From NCBI RefSeq assembly GCF_013415885.1, contig NZ_CP058910.1:3162001-3226000 (forward strand): 64,000 nt of DNA. Direction: 5' to 3'. The notes beneath the pieces were generated by a model. It made no database searches and was not told the origin of the DNA. It saw nothing but the letters and a program-made list of their open reading frames with translations. Source of the stretch: Halosimplex rubrum (GTDB taxonomy: Archaea > Halobacteriota > Halobacteria > Halobacteriales > Haloarculaceae). Made by a program: the position numbers and the translations under genes. Positions 42,109 through 49,989 of the stretch are shown in pieces (position 1 is the first letter of the stretch; each line of letters starts with the position of its first letter).

Positions 42109-43161
42109 ATGGAAACGCGGAAAGTCCAGCGGTTGGGTCCGTCGACGCTGGCGATGACCCTCCCTGCGAAGTGGGCCAAGGAGCACAACGTCGAGAAGGG
42201 CGACGAGGTATCGCTGCGGATGGGTGGCAAGGGGACGCTGACGGTGATGCCCGAGTCCGTCCAGGGCGAGGACTCCGAGGCGGTCATCCACGCCGAAGAC
42301 CTCAACGCGGACGCCCTCGAACGGGCGATCCTCTCGCAGTACGTCCTCGGCCGGCGCATCATCCACGTCGACGCGGGCGAGAGCGGGACGCTGGAGAGCG
42401 CGCACATCAACGCCGTCTACAACGCCGAGACACAGCTCATGGGGCTGGGCGTCGTCGAGGAGACGCCCGAGCGGATCGCCATCCGCTGCTCGGTCGACCC
42501 GGAGGACTTCACGCTCGACAACCTCCTCGAACGGCTGGAGAGCACGGGCTCGACGATGCGAAACGAGGCCGTCAAGGCGCTGGCCCACGGCAACCCCGAC
42601 TTGGCCCAGCGGGCGCTCAACCGGGAGCGCCAGGCCAACAAGATCTTCGTCCTCCTGTTGCGACTCATCTTCACCTCCTACCAGAACCCGAACCTGGCCC
42701 GAGCGGTGGGGCTGAACGACGGCTTCCCGCTCATCGGCTACCGGTCGATCGCGAAGAACCTCGAACTGACCGCGGACAACGCCGAGGACATCGCGGAGAT
42801 CGCCCTGGAGACGGAGGGCCACTCGCTGAACGTCGACTCCTCGACGATGCGCCGCATCCGGGAGTTCACCGACCAGGTCAACGATATCACCGAGCTCGCG
42901 GTCGAGGCGGCCGTCGAGCGGGACTACGACATCGCCATCGAGGTCCGCGAGATGTTCGCCGAGATCGGCGACCGCGAGGCCGAGATCCTCGACGACCTCG
43001 ACGAGATGTCCAACGACGACGTGCTGCGGGTGCGCGAAGTGCTCGTGAGCCTCCAGCAGACCGCTCAGTACGCCGTTCGGAACGCCGAGATCGCGACGAA
43101 CCTCGCCCTCAGCGAGGAGTCCGAACACACGACCATCCAGTCGGACTCTACGCAAGACTGA
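42109..43161 (+). CDS. AbrB-PhoU phosphate uptake regulator
   Basis: A 350-residue protein. The N-terminal AbrB-type DNA-binding fold (METRKVQRLGPSTLAMTLPAKWAKEHNVEKGDEVSLRM) is followed by two PhoU-like three-helix units (about 95-205 and 215-330: NLLERLESTGSTMRNEAV, SIAKNLELTADNAEDIAEIA, RIREFTDQVNDITELAVEAA). Archaeal proteins of this kind bind DNA and sense phosphate status. No pst genes lie here, so the target is probably elsewhere. Leaderless promoter present. Confidence 0.88.
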   Translation: METRKVQRLGPSTLAMTLPAKWAKEHNVEKGDEVSLRMGGKGTLTVMPESVQGEDSEAVIHAEDLNADALERAILSQYVLGRRIIHVDAGESGTLESAHINAVYNAETQLMGLGVVEETPERIAIRCSVDPEDFTLDNLLERLESTGSTMRNEAVKALAHGNPDLAQRALNRERQANKIFVLLLRLIFTSYQNPNLARAVGLNDGFPLIGYRSIAKNLELTADNAEDIAEIALETEGHSLNVDSSTMRRIREFTDQVNDITELAVEAAVERDYDIAIEVREMFAEIGDREAEILDDLDEMSNDDVLRVREVLVSLQQTAQYAVRNAEIATNLALSEESEHTTIQSDSTQD

Positions 43162-43287
43162 CCTGCGATCCGCGGCGACCGCTCGGGAACCGCCCGGCCG
43201 TTCACCGCGCTCGCACTCCTCTGTAACTCGACTCGTCGGTGCCCCGACCTCGAATGAATTAAGTGGTGAGTGACGGAACGGGAGGGT

Positions 43288-43485
43288 ATGAGCGAGGTTA
43301 CCGCGGGCTCGGACATGGGCATCGGGCTGGGACTGGCGTTCGGCGTGCTCGCGGTCGCGGGCGCGATCGGGATGCTGGTCGCCTACAGCGATCAGGTCGT
43401 CGCGGGCTGGAGCTTCGCGCTAGCGATCGTGGCGGGTATCTGCTCTATCGCCGGGATCCACCTCTACGGCGCTGCGGACGCGTAA
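43288..43485 (+). CDS. Small membrane protein (DUF7525-like)
   Basis: A 65-residue protein with two hydrophobic helices (GIGLGLAFGVLAVAGAIGMLVAY; GWSFALAIVAGICSIAGIHLY). It matches a conserved small haloarchaeal family in length and pattern. Start ATG at 43288 follows GGAGGG, a usable ribosome-binding site. Function unknown. Confidence 0.75.
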   Translation: MSEVTAGSDMGIGLGLAFGVLAVAGAIGMLVAYSDQVVAGWSFALAIVAGICSIAGIHLYGAADA

Positions 43486-43521
43486 GGAATTCTTAAGGGT
43501 ACTCGCGACCTAGCCCGGCGT

Positions 43522-43746
43522 ATGAGCGAACTCGGCGAGGAGGACAGGGAGATTCTGGATTATCTACGCGACAGCGTCTCGCGCGGGCAGAGTTACTTCA
43601 GAGCGAAGAACATCGCCGAGCAGATCGGACTCTCCTCGAAGCAGGTCGGCGCGCGGCTGCCCAAGCTCGACGAGGAGTCCGACGACGTCGACATCGAGAA
43701 GTGGGGTCGCGCGCGCTCGACGACCTGGCGCGTCACGCTCAGTTAA
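43522..43746 (+). CDS. Small winged-helix protein (DUF7123-like)
   Basis: A 74-residue protein (EEDREILDYLRDSVSRGQSYFRAKNIAEQIGLSSKQVGARLPKLDEES...KWGRARSTTWRVT). This is a winged helix-turn-helix conserved in haloarchaea. It could be a DNA-binding regulator; targets unknown. Confidence 0.85.
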   Translation: MSELGEEDREILDYLRDSVSRGQSYFRAKNIAEQIGLSSKQVGARLPKLDEESDDVDIEKWGRARSTTWRVTLS

Positions 43747-43782
43747 CGGGCTCTTTTAGGGGACGGGGACCGAAGCACCGTC

Positions 43783-44211
43783 ATGACTGTTCGGGTGGAG
43801 CGGTCGTTCGAGCTACCGGTCGACCGCGAGCGCGTCTGGGAGTTCATCGCCGATCCGGGACGGAGAGCCGGCGCCATCAGCGTCGTCTCGGAGTACACCG
43901 TCCACGACGACGGGAGCGCCACCTGGCGACTCGACCTCCCGATCCCGGTCGTGAACCGGACCATCGCCGTCGAGACCGAGGACGAGGAGCGCCGAGCGCC
44001 GGAGTACGTCCGGTTCGTCGGCCGCTCGAAGGTGATGAAGGTCGTCGGCGAGCACGAGCTGACCGAGACCGACGAGGGCACGCGGCTCACCAACCGCTTC
44101 GTCGTCGACGGCTCGCTCCCGGGCGTCGAACGCTTCTTCAAGCGGAATCTGGACGACGAGATTCGGAACCTGGAGCAGGCGCTGGCCGACGACCTCGGGG
44201 TCGAAGTGTGA
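43783..44211 (+). CDS. SRPBCC/CoxG-like protein
   Basis: A 142-residue protein of the START/SRPBCC superfamily (VRVERSFELPVDRERVWEFIADPGRRAGAISVVSEYTV, GEHELTETDEGTRLTNRFVVDGSLPGVERFF). It should bind a small hydrophobic ligand. It overlaps the nitrilase gene by GTGA, so they are co-expressed. Confidence 0.82.
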   Translation: MTVRVERSFELPVDRERVWEFIADPGRRAGAISVVSEYTVHDDGSATWRLDLPIPVVNRTIAVETEDEERRAPEYVRFVGRSKVMKVVGEHELTETDEGTRLTNRFVVDGSLPGVERFFKRNLDDEIRNLEQALADDLGVEV

Positions 44212-45017
44212 GGCTCGCGCTCGCCCAGCTGCGGGTCGAGGGCGGAGACGTGGACGCCAACGTCGACCGCGCGCGGACGGCCGTCGCCGAGGCCGCCGCC
44301 GACGGCGCGGATCTCGTCGCGCTCCCGGAGGTCTTCAACGTCGGTTACTTCGCGTTCGAGAGCTACGCCCGCGCCGCCGAGAGCGTCGCCGGGCCGACGG
44401 TCTCCGCGCTCGCCGAGAGCGCGCGCGAGCACGACGTGGGCGTCCTCGCGGGGAGTATCGTCGAGGACCTGGCGGCCTCCCGGGCGGACGGCGTCGACAC
44501 GCCCGCCGCGGAGGGGCTCGCGAACGCCGCCGTCTTCCTCGACCGCGGGGGCGAGCGCCGGGCGGTGTACCGCAAACACCACCTCTTCGGCTACGGCTCG
44601 GCGGAACAGGAGTTGCTGACGCCCGGCGAGGCCGTCCCGACCGTCGAGTTCGACGAGCACACCGTCGGCGTGACGACCTGCTACGACCTGCGGTTCCCGT
44701 CGCTGTATCGCGACCTCGTGGACGCCGGGGCGACGATGGTCCTCGTCCCGAGCGCGTGGCCCTACCCCCGCGTCGAGCACTGGCGGCTGTTCCCGCGAGC
44801 GCGGGCCGTCGAAAATCTGCTGTACGTCGGCGCCGTCAACGGCGTCGGGCGCTTCGACGACGCCGACCTGCTGGGGCGGTCGGCGATATACGACCCGTGG
44901 GGGACGACGCTTTCGAGCGCCGGCGACGAGGCCGCCGTCGTGACCGCCGACGTCGACGCCGACCGGGTCGCCGAGGTCCGGTCGGAGTTCCCCGCGCTCG
45001 AAGACCGCCGTCGATAG
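44208..45017 (+). CDS. Carbon-nitrogen hydrolase (nitrilase family)
   Basis: A 269-residue nitrilase-superfamily amidase. The catalytic triad is Glu41 (VALPEVFNVG), Lys123 (YRKHHLFGYG) and Cys158 (VTTCYDLRFPSLYRDL). It is similar to omega-amidase/Nit-type enzymes that hydrolyse small amides. Start GTG at 44208 overlaps the SRPBCC stop. Substrate unknown. Confidence 0.9.
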   Translation: MRLALAQLRVEGGDVDANVDRARTAVAEAAADGADLVALPEVFNVGYFAFESYARAAESVAGPTVSALAESAREHDVGVLAGSIVEDLAASRADGVDTPAAEGLANAAVFLDRGGERRAVYRKHHLFGYGSAEQELLTPGEAVPTVEFDEHTVGVTTCYDLRFPSLYRDLVDAGATMVLVPSAWPYPRVEHWRLFPRARAVENLLYVGAVNGVGRFDDADLLGRSAIYDPWGTTLSSAGDEAAVVTADVDADRVAEVRSEFPALEDRRR

Positions 45018-45076
45018 CTCAAGCGCGCGTTTGAAGCCACGGCACTCCTTTACCGATACGGCTGGATCCGAGCTGT

Positions 45077-46204
45077 ATGGGACGAAAAGCGGCGATTCTG
45101 GTGGTCGTACTGATCGCTCTCGCGGGCTGTGCGAGCATGGGGTCGGGCGATTCGGCAAACCAGGAGGGCGCGGACCTCCAGGCGAGCGGCGGCGACGGCG
45201 GTGACGGTGGGGGTGACGGGAGCAGTGGCGCCGGAGGTAGCGGCGGTGACGGCGGATCCGGCGGTAGTGACGCCGCGGACGCCGAGTTCGGCGCGAGCGA
45301 CGACGGCGACGGAGCCGGGCAGAGCGCGGCCGCGCAGGTGGATCGGGCGCTGATCAAGACCGGCGAGGTCACCGTCGAGGTCGAGAACTACTCGGTCGCC
45401 GAGCGCGCGGTCTCTGACCGCGCGGGGGCCCTCGGCGGCTACGTCTCCGAGTCGAACGTGCAACTTCACAACCGGGAGAACCGGACCTGGCGGACCGGCT
45501 ACGTCGAGGTGCGGGTTCCCTCGGCCAACTTCACGGCGCTGTACGAGGGCGCCCAGAGCGAGGGGACGGTGCTGTCGGCCGACTCGAACACGGAGGACGT
45601 GACCGACCAGCTGGTCGACCTGACGGCTCGGCTGGAGAACCTCCGCGCCCAGCGCGACCGGCTGCGGTCGCTGTACGACTCGGCCAACACGACCGATGAT
45701 CTCCTCGATGTCGGTGAGCAGCTCTCCGAAGTCCAGGGCGAGATCGAGCGGCTCGAAGCCCAGCAGCGGTCGCTGCGAGACAGGGTGAGCTTCTCGACGG
45801 TCCGGGTCGAGTTGCGTGAGCCGGAGCCCGACGCGGTCGCGCCCGCGGAGCCGACGCCGTTCCACGAGCAGTCGCCCGTCGCGGTGTTCGCCTCGTCGGT
45901 CGGCGGCTTCGTGACGTTCGCTCGGACCGTCTTCGTCGCCGGGGTCGCGGCGGTCCCGTGGGTCCTCGGGCTCGGCGTGCCCGCCCTCCTCGTCGTCGGT
46001 GCTGGCCGACGGGTGGGTGTCAAGCGGCGACTACCGTTCGTCGGCGGCCGGTCGGACTCGCCGCGTCCGTCCGACGACCGGGACGACGCGGGCGAGGGCC
46101 TGCGAACCGAGTTCGAGTCGGACGACGGCGGCGGTTCGGACGAGTCGTCCGGGCGATCGGACGCCGGCGACGGTGAGTCGGCGGACCGATCCGGCGAGGA
46201 GTGA
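45077..46204 (+). CDS. DUF4349-type lipoprotein with coiled coil
   Basis: A 375-residue membrane-attached protein. Lipoprotein signal (LVVVLIALAGC), a Gly/Ser/Asp-rich spacer, then the DUF4349 region (LIKTGEVTVEVENYSVAERAVSDRA, GGYVSESN, GYVEVRVPSANFTALY), a long coiled coil (QLVDLTARLENLRAQRDRLRSLYDSA, EQLSEVQGEIERLEAQQRSLRD), a membrane helix (AVPWVLGLGVPALLVVGA) and a charged cytoplasmic tail. Function unknown. Confidence 0.85.
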   Translation: MGRKAAILVVVLIALAGCASMGSGDSANQEGADLQASGGDGGDGGGDGSSGAGGSGGDGGSGGSDAADAEFGASDDGDGAGQSAAAQVDRALIKTGEVTVEVENYSVAERAVSDRAGALGGYVSESNVQLHNRENRTWRTGYVEVRVPSANFTALYEGAQSEGTVLSADSNTEDVTDQLVDLTARLENLRAQRDRLRSLYDSANTTDDLLDVGEQLSEVQGEIERLEAQQRSLRDRVSFSTVRVELREPEPDAVAPAEPTPFHEQSPVAVFASSVGGFVTFARTVFVAGVAAVPWVLGLGVPALLVVGAGRRVGVKRRLPFVGGRSDSPRPSDDRDDAGEGLRTEFESDDGGGSDESSGRSDAGDGESADRSGEE

Positions 46205-46583
46205 GCGACCGCGGGATCACCCGGTGGTGTGTCGGCGCGTGAGTCCGTCACACGGGAACGCCACACCGGGGTGATTCCAGACACGAGATTTATATCGGAG
46301 GACGCATTATCGACTGGTGCCGGCAAGACGCTTTTCACGTCGCACCCGGCAATCCAATCGCTCGGCCAGGCCCACGTCGACCACTCGCCGCGGCACCTGT
46401 CCGGACAGGCCGCCGCGGTTCGCCTCCTCGTCCACGGCCCGCCTCTCACCTTTCGATGCTCGAATCGAACCGGGAGACGCTTCGCCTCGCGGAACGTCGT
46501 CCGCTCGCCCTCGGCGACGGACCCGCGAGTGTCGCTCGGAGGACAAGATATTTACACTTCGTCCGACTCGTTCGGGGACGACC
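46205..46583. other. Non-coding stretch with imperfect inverted repeat
   Basis: No convincing gene. Near its start there is an imperfect inverted repeat (46216-46231 against 46262-46276, ATCACCCGGTGG against CCGGGGTGAT), which could be a terminator. A TATA-like ATATTTAC at 46548-46555 serves the AIM24 gene. An open frame across it is Arg/Ser-rich and looks spurious. Confidence 0.55.
46548..46555 (+). promoter_or_regulatory. TATA box of the AIM24-family gene
   Basis: ATATTTAC-type box, about 29-36 bases before the ATG at 46584. Confidence 0.6.
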
Positions 46584-47309
46584 ATGGAGTACGAACTCGA
46601 GAACCGGCCGTCGTACGCGGTCGCTTCGGTCACGCTCTCGCCGGGCGAGGAACTCACGACGGAGGCCGGTGCGATGGTCTCGCACACGGAGACGATCCGG
46701 ATGGAGACGGGGATCGGCGACGCCGACGAGGGATTCCTCGAGTCGATCAAAGACTCCGTGCTCGGCGACGAGTCGCTGTTTCGGAACCGGTTCACCACCG
46801 AGGGCGGTGACGGCGTCGTCCAGATCGCAGCGACGACGCCGGGAGACATGACCGCCCGTGAGCTCGACGGCGACAGCGTCTACGTGCAATCGGGCGCCTA
46901 CGAGGCCGCCGGGTCGGGCGTCGAGCTCGACACCGACGTGGGCGGCCTGGACACGCTGTTCGGCGGCGAAGGACTGTTCCTGCTGAAAGCCTCGGGGACG
47001 GGACCGCTCTTCCTGTCAGCGTTCGGCGGCATCCAGGAGCACGAGGTCGGCGCCGGTGAGGTGTTCACCGTCGACTCGGGCCACGTCGTCGCCTGGGACG
47101 CGTCGATGGACTACAACACCGAACGGATCGGCGGGATGAAGGAGACGCTGTTTAGCGACGAGGGACTGGTCATGCGGTTCACCGGGCCGGGGACGGTGCT
47201 GCTACAGACCCGCAACTACGGCGACTTCGTCAGCGACCTCGCCTCCCGGCTCCCCTCTAGCAACTCAGGCGACGGCGGTGCCGACGTCGAGGTTGGCGGC
47301 GACATCTGA
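46584..47309 (+). CDS. AIM24 / TIGR00266 family protein
   Basis: A 241-residue protein of the AIM24 (TIGR00266) family: LENRPSYAVASVTLSPGEELTTEAGAMVSH, GEGLFLLKASGTGPLFLSAFGGIQ, GEVFTVDSGHVVAWDASMDYNTERIGGMKETLFSDEGLVMRFTGPGTVLLQTR. It is a beta-prism-like soluble protein of unknown function, widespread in bacteria and archaea. Convergent with the aldehyde dehydrogenase gene. Confidence 0.9.
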   Translation: MEYELENRPSYAVASVTLSPGEELTTEAGAMVSHTETIRMETGIGDADEGFLESIKDSVLGDESLFRNRFTTEGGDGVVQIAATTPGDMTARELDGDSVYVQSGAYEAAGSGVELDTDVGGLDTLFGGEGLFLLKASGTGPLFLSAFGGIQEHEVGAGEVFTVDSGHVVAWDASMDYNTERIGGMKETLFSDEGLVMRFTGPGTVLLQTRNYGDFVSDLASRLPSSNSGDGGADVEVGGDI

Positions 47310-47354
47310 CCGAGCCGCGGTCGACACGAGTCGGAACTCCCGCGAGCGCTGGAC

Positions 47355-48887
47355 TCAACCCTCGTCGGTCGTGATGTCCGCCGAGAGGCCCTGAGCCATC
47401 TGGATGTCCTTCGAGTTGTTGAGCGTCCAGGCGGTGCGCTCGGTGACGGCCTCGATGACCTCGCGGGCGCTGGGGGCGCCCTTGCCGGACTTCTTGACGC
47501 CGCCGAAGGGGAGCTGGACCTCGGCACCGATCGAGGGGAGGTTGCCGTAGGCGAGGCCGACCTCGGCGTGGTCGCGGTAGTAGTTGATCTGTCGGTAGTC
47601 CTCGGAGACGACGGCGCCCGCGAGGCCGTAGTCGGTGTCGTTGTGGATCTCGACGGCCCGTTCGATGTCCCCGTCGTACTCGATGAGCGCGACGTGGGGG
47701 CCGAACACCTCCTCGTGGATACACCGGAGATCGGGGTCGTAGTCGACCTCGTAGACGAACGGGCCGACCCAGTGGCCGTCTTGGTGACCCTCTGGAATCT
47801 CCGAGTCGTCCAGTTCCTCGCGGTCGACGAGGACGTTCGCGCCCTCTTCGCGGGCCAGGTCGTTGTACTCGCCGAACTTCTCGACCTGGCTCTCGTCGAC
47901 GACCGGACCCATGAAGGTGTCCTCCTCCAGCGGGTCGCCGACGGCGACGTCCTCGGCCAGGTCGACGAACCGCGCTTTGAACTCGTCGTACACGTCCGTG
48001 TGGACGATGATGCGCTCGCTGGAGACGCAGCGCTGGCCGGTCGTCTTGAACGAGGACATGACCGCCGAGTGCAGGGCGATGTCGAGGTCGGCCTCGTCGG
48101 TGACGACGATGGCGTTCTTGCCGCCCATCTCCAGGGCGGCGTCGCGACCGGGGACGCCGCCGAGTTTCTCGTCTATCTTGTGGCCGACCTCGGCCGAGCC
48201 CGTGAAGAGGACCGTCGAGACGCGCTCGTCCTCGACGATGGCGTTGCCGGCGTCGCCGAAGCCCTGGACGACGTTGAACACGCCCGGCGGGACGCCGGCG
48301 TCGATCATCATCTCCGCGACGATCTGGCCGCAGTAGGGCGTCTGCTCGGCGGGCTTCCAGACGACGGTGTTGCCCTCGACCAGCGCGACGGCCACGTGCC
48401 AGAACGGGATGGCGACCGGGAAGTTCCACGGGGTGATACAGCCGACGACGCCCCGCGGTTTGCGGCGCATGTAGGCGTCCTTGGCGGCGATCTCGGAGGG
48501 CACCACGTCGCCGTGGGGGTGGCGGGCGTTGCCGGCGGCCCACTCGACCATGTGGGCGGCCTCGACCACGTCGGCGCGGCCCTCGCTGATCTCCTTGCCG
48601 CACTCCCGGGTGACGATTTCGCCGAGTTCGTCCGTGCGGTCCCGCAGTTCGTGGTACACCTCCCAGAGCACCTCGGCGCGGTCGATGTAGGACAGCCGGC
48701 GCCACTCCTCGAAGGCCTCCTCGGCGGCGGTGACCGCCCGCTCGACGTCCGTCGGGGTCGCGCGGTAGAACTCCCCCAGCGTCTCCCCCGTCGCCGGATT
48801 CGCGCTCTCGAAGGTCCCCTCGCTCTCCCCGACCGTCCACTCGCCGTCGACGTAGTGCTCGAACGGCTCCGTTTGCTCCCGACTCAT
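47355..48887 (-). CDS. NAD(P)-dependent aldehyde dehydrogenase
   Basis: A 510-residue aldehyde dehydrogenase. Catalytic Glu in [11 protein letters not shown], catalytic Cys in [14 protein letters not shown], cofactor-binding [13 protein letters not shown] and [10 protein letters not shown]. The ending [17 protein letters not shown] is typical. Substrate not evident; the closest groups oxidise semialdehydes or lactaldehyde. Independent gene. Confidence 0.92.
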   Translation of the reverse strand: MSREQTEPFEHYVDGEWTVGESEGTFESANPATGETLGEFYRATPTDVERAVTAAEEAFEEWRRLSYIDRAEVLWEVYHELRDRTDELGEIVTRECGKEISEGRADVVEAAHMVEWAAGNARHPHGDVVPSEIAAKDAYMRRKPRGVVGCITPWNFPVAIPFWHVAVALVEGNTVVWKPAEQTPYCGQIVAEMMIDAGVPPGVFNVVQGFGDAGNAIVEDERVSTVLFTGSAEVGHKIDEKLGGVPGRDAALEMGGKNAIVVTDEADLDIALHSAVMSSFKTTGQRCVSSERIIVHTDVYDEFKARFVDLAEDVAVGDPLEEDTFMGPVVDESQVEKFGEYNDLAREEGANVLVDREELDDSEIPEGHQDGHWVGPFVYEVDYDPDLRCIHEEVFGPHVALIEYDGDIERAVEIHNDTDYGLAGAVVSEDYRQINYYRDHAEVGLAYGNLPSIGAEVQLPFGGVKKSGKGAPSAREVIEAVTERTAWTLNNSKDIQMAQGLSADITTDEG

Positions 48888-49060
48888 GGCTCACCGTTCG
48901 ACTCCGACGGTGAAAAAGCTCCTGCGGCCGTCGCCGCTCCCGCCCTGCCCCTCGGTTTCGACCCGCTCGGAGCGCTCTCCGACCGCTCACCGAATCCCGG
49001 GGGTTCCCGTACCCCCGTGTTATCAGCACCGATAGCTCGCGACATATTAATTATAGTTCG

Positions 49061-49068
49061 TTATAAAT
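49061..49068 (+). promoter_or_regulatory. TATA box of the HalX gene
   Basis: TTATAAAT, 25-32 bases before the ATG at 49093, in an unusually AT-rich patch (49,043-49,072). Confidence 0.65.
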
Positions 49069-49092
49069 TGTGAACCGATCGAGTGACCGACG

Positions 49093-49938
49093 ATGGCTAC
49101 AGCATCAGGGCCGCCGGGTCAGACGGGAACGGGCGAAGAGACCGACGTGGGGCAAGCCGACGACGGTGCCGGACCGACGGTCGCGGTGTTCGACGGGTCG
49201 ACGCGGGCGGCGCTGCATCGCCGGTGGCTCCCCGACACCGTGCGGGTCGTCTGTGCGCGGTCGGTCGGTGAGGCCAGGGAGATAGTCGACCGGACGACGG
49301 CGGTCGCGCTCGTGCGCCACGAGCTATCGGAGCCGAAACGCTCGGCGATAGCCGACCTGCTGGACGGTCGAACGAACCGCGCTCGGACCGTGCTCACGAC
49401 CAGCGGCCACGAGCCGGTCAGCGACCCCGTCGTCGACGAGGACGCCTGTCTCTGTGAACCGATCGACAGCGAATCGCTCCGGCAGGTGGTCGGCCGACAG
49501 CTCGCGATGGCCTCCTACGGTCGACTGCTCGCCGAGTACTACGAGTGTACGACCCGGCTGTCGTCCAGAGAGGTCGAACTCAGCGCGGACGAACGGGACG
49601 ACGACGAGCGGTATCGCCGTCTGGAGTCGCGTCGGTCGGACCTGGCCGCCGGGATCAAGACGCTTCAGAAGCGGCTCTCGGCCGAGGAGGTGCGGTCGGT
49701 GCTGTTCGACATCGCGCCCCCTGAGTACGAACGCGTGGCCGCCGAGCGGAAGCCGGCGACCGGCGGCAAGTACCGTCCCGACGGCTGCCGGTCCTGCGGA
49801 CGCGACTGGAACGTCAACCCCGACGGCTCGCCCGCCGGCTACCGCCGGCTGGGCGCGTTCGTCTGGGAGTGTACCGACTGCGGGACCCTCCACGACCGCT
49901 CGGACCCCGCCAACCAGCGGATCGCCCGCCGTCGGTGA
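49093..49938 (+). CDS. HalX-domain protein with degenerate receiver and zinc ribbon
   Basis: A 281-residue regulator-like protein. Residues about 28-140 look like a response-regulator receiver, but the usual phospho-acceptor Asp is missing: the strand reads VALVRHELSEPKR. Residues about 140-200 are the HalX domain (YGRLLAEYYECTTRLSSREVEL, RYRRLESRRSDLAAGIKTLQ), found in haloarchaeal regulators. The C-terminus adds a zinc ribbon (CRSCGRDWNVNPDG...ECTDCGTLHD). So it probably works without phosphorylation. Targets unknown. Confidence 0.82.
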   Translation: MATASGPPGQTGTGEETDVGQADDGAGPTVAVFDGSTRAALHRRWLPDTVRVVCARSVGEAREIVDRTTAVALVRHELSEPKRSAIADLLDGRTNRARTVLTTSGHEPVSDPVVDEDACLCEPIDSESLRQVVGRQLAMASYGRLLAEYYECTTRLSSREVELSADERDDDERYRRLESRRSDLAAGIKTLQKRLSAEEVRSVLFDIAPPEYERVAAERKPATGGKYRPDGCRSCGRDWNVNPDGSPAGYRRLGAFVWECTDCGTLHDRSDPANQRIARRR

Positions 49939-49989
49939 CCGGAGGCACCCCGACCTCCGGCCGATCGGGCGAGCGCGTTCGGTCCGCGG

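Noticed and set aside
46317-46583. Upstream extension of the AIM24 gene
   Set aside because: It is Arg/Ser/Thr-rich, crosses the TATA box, and the family start MEYELENRPSY fits the ATG at 46584.
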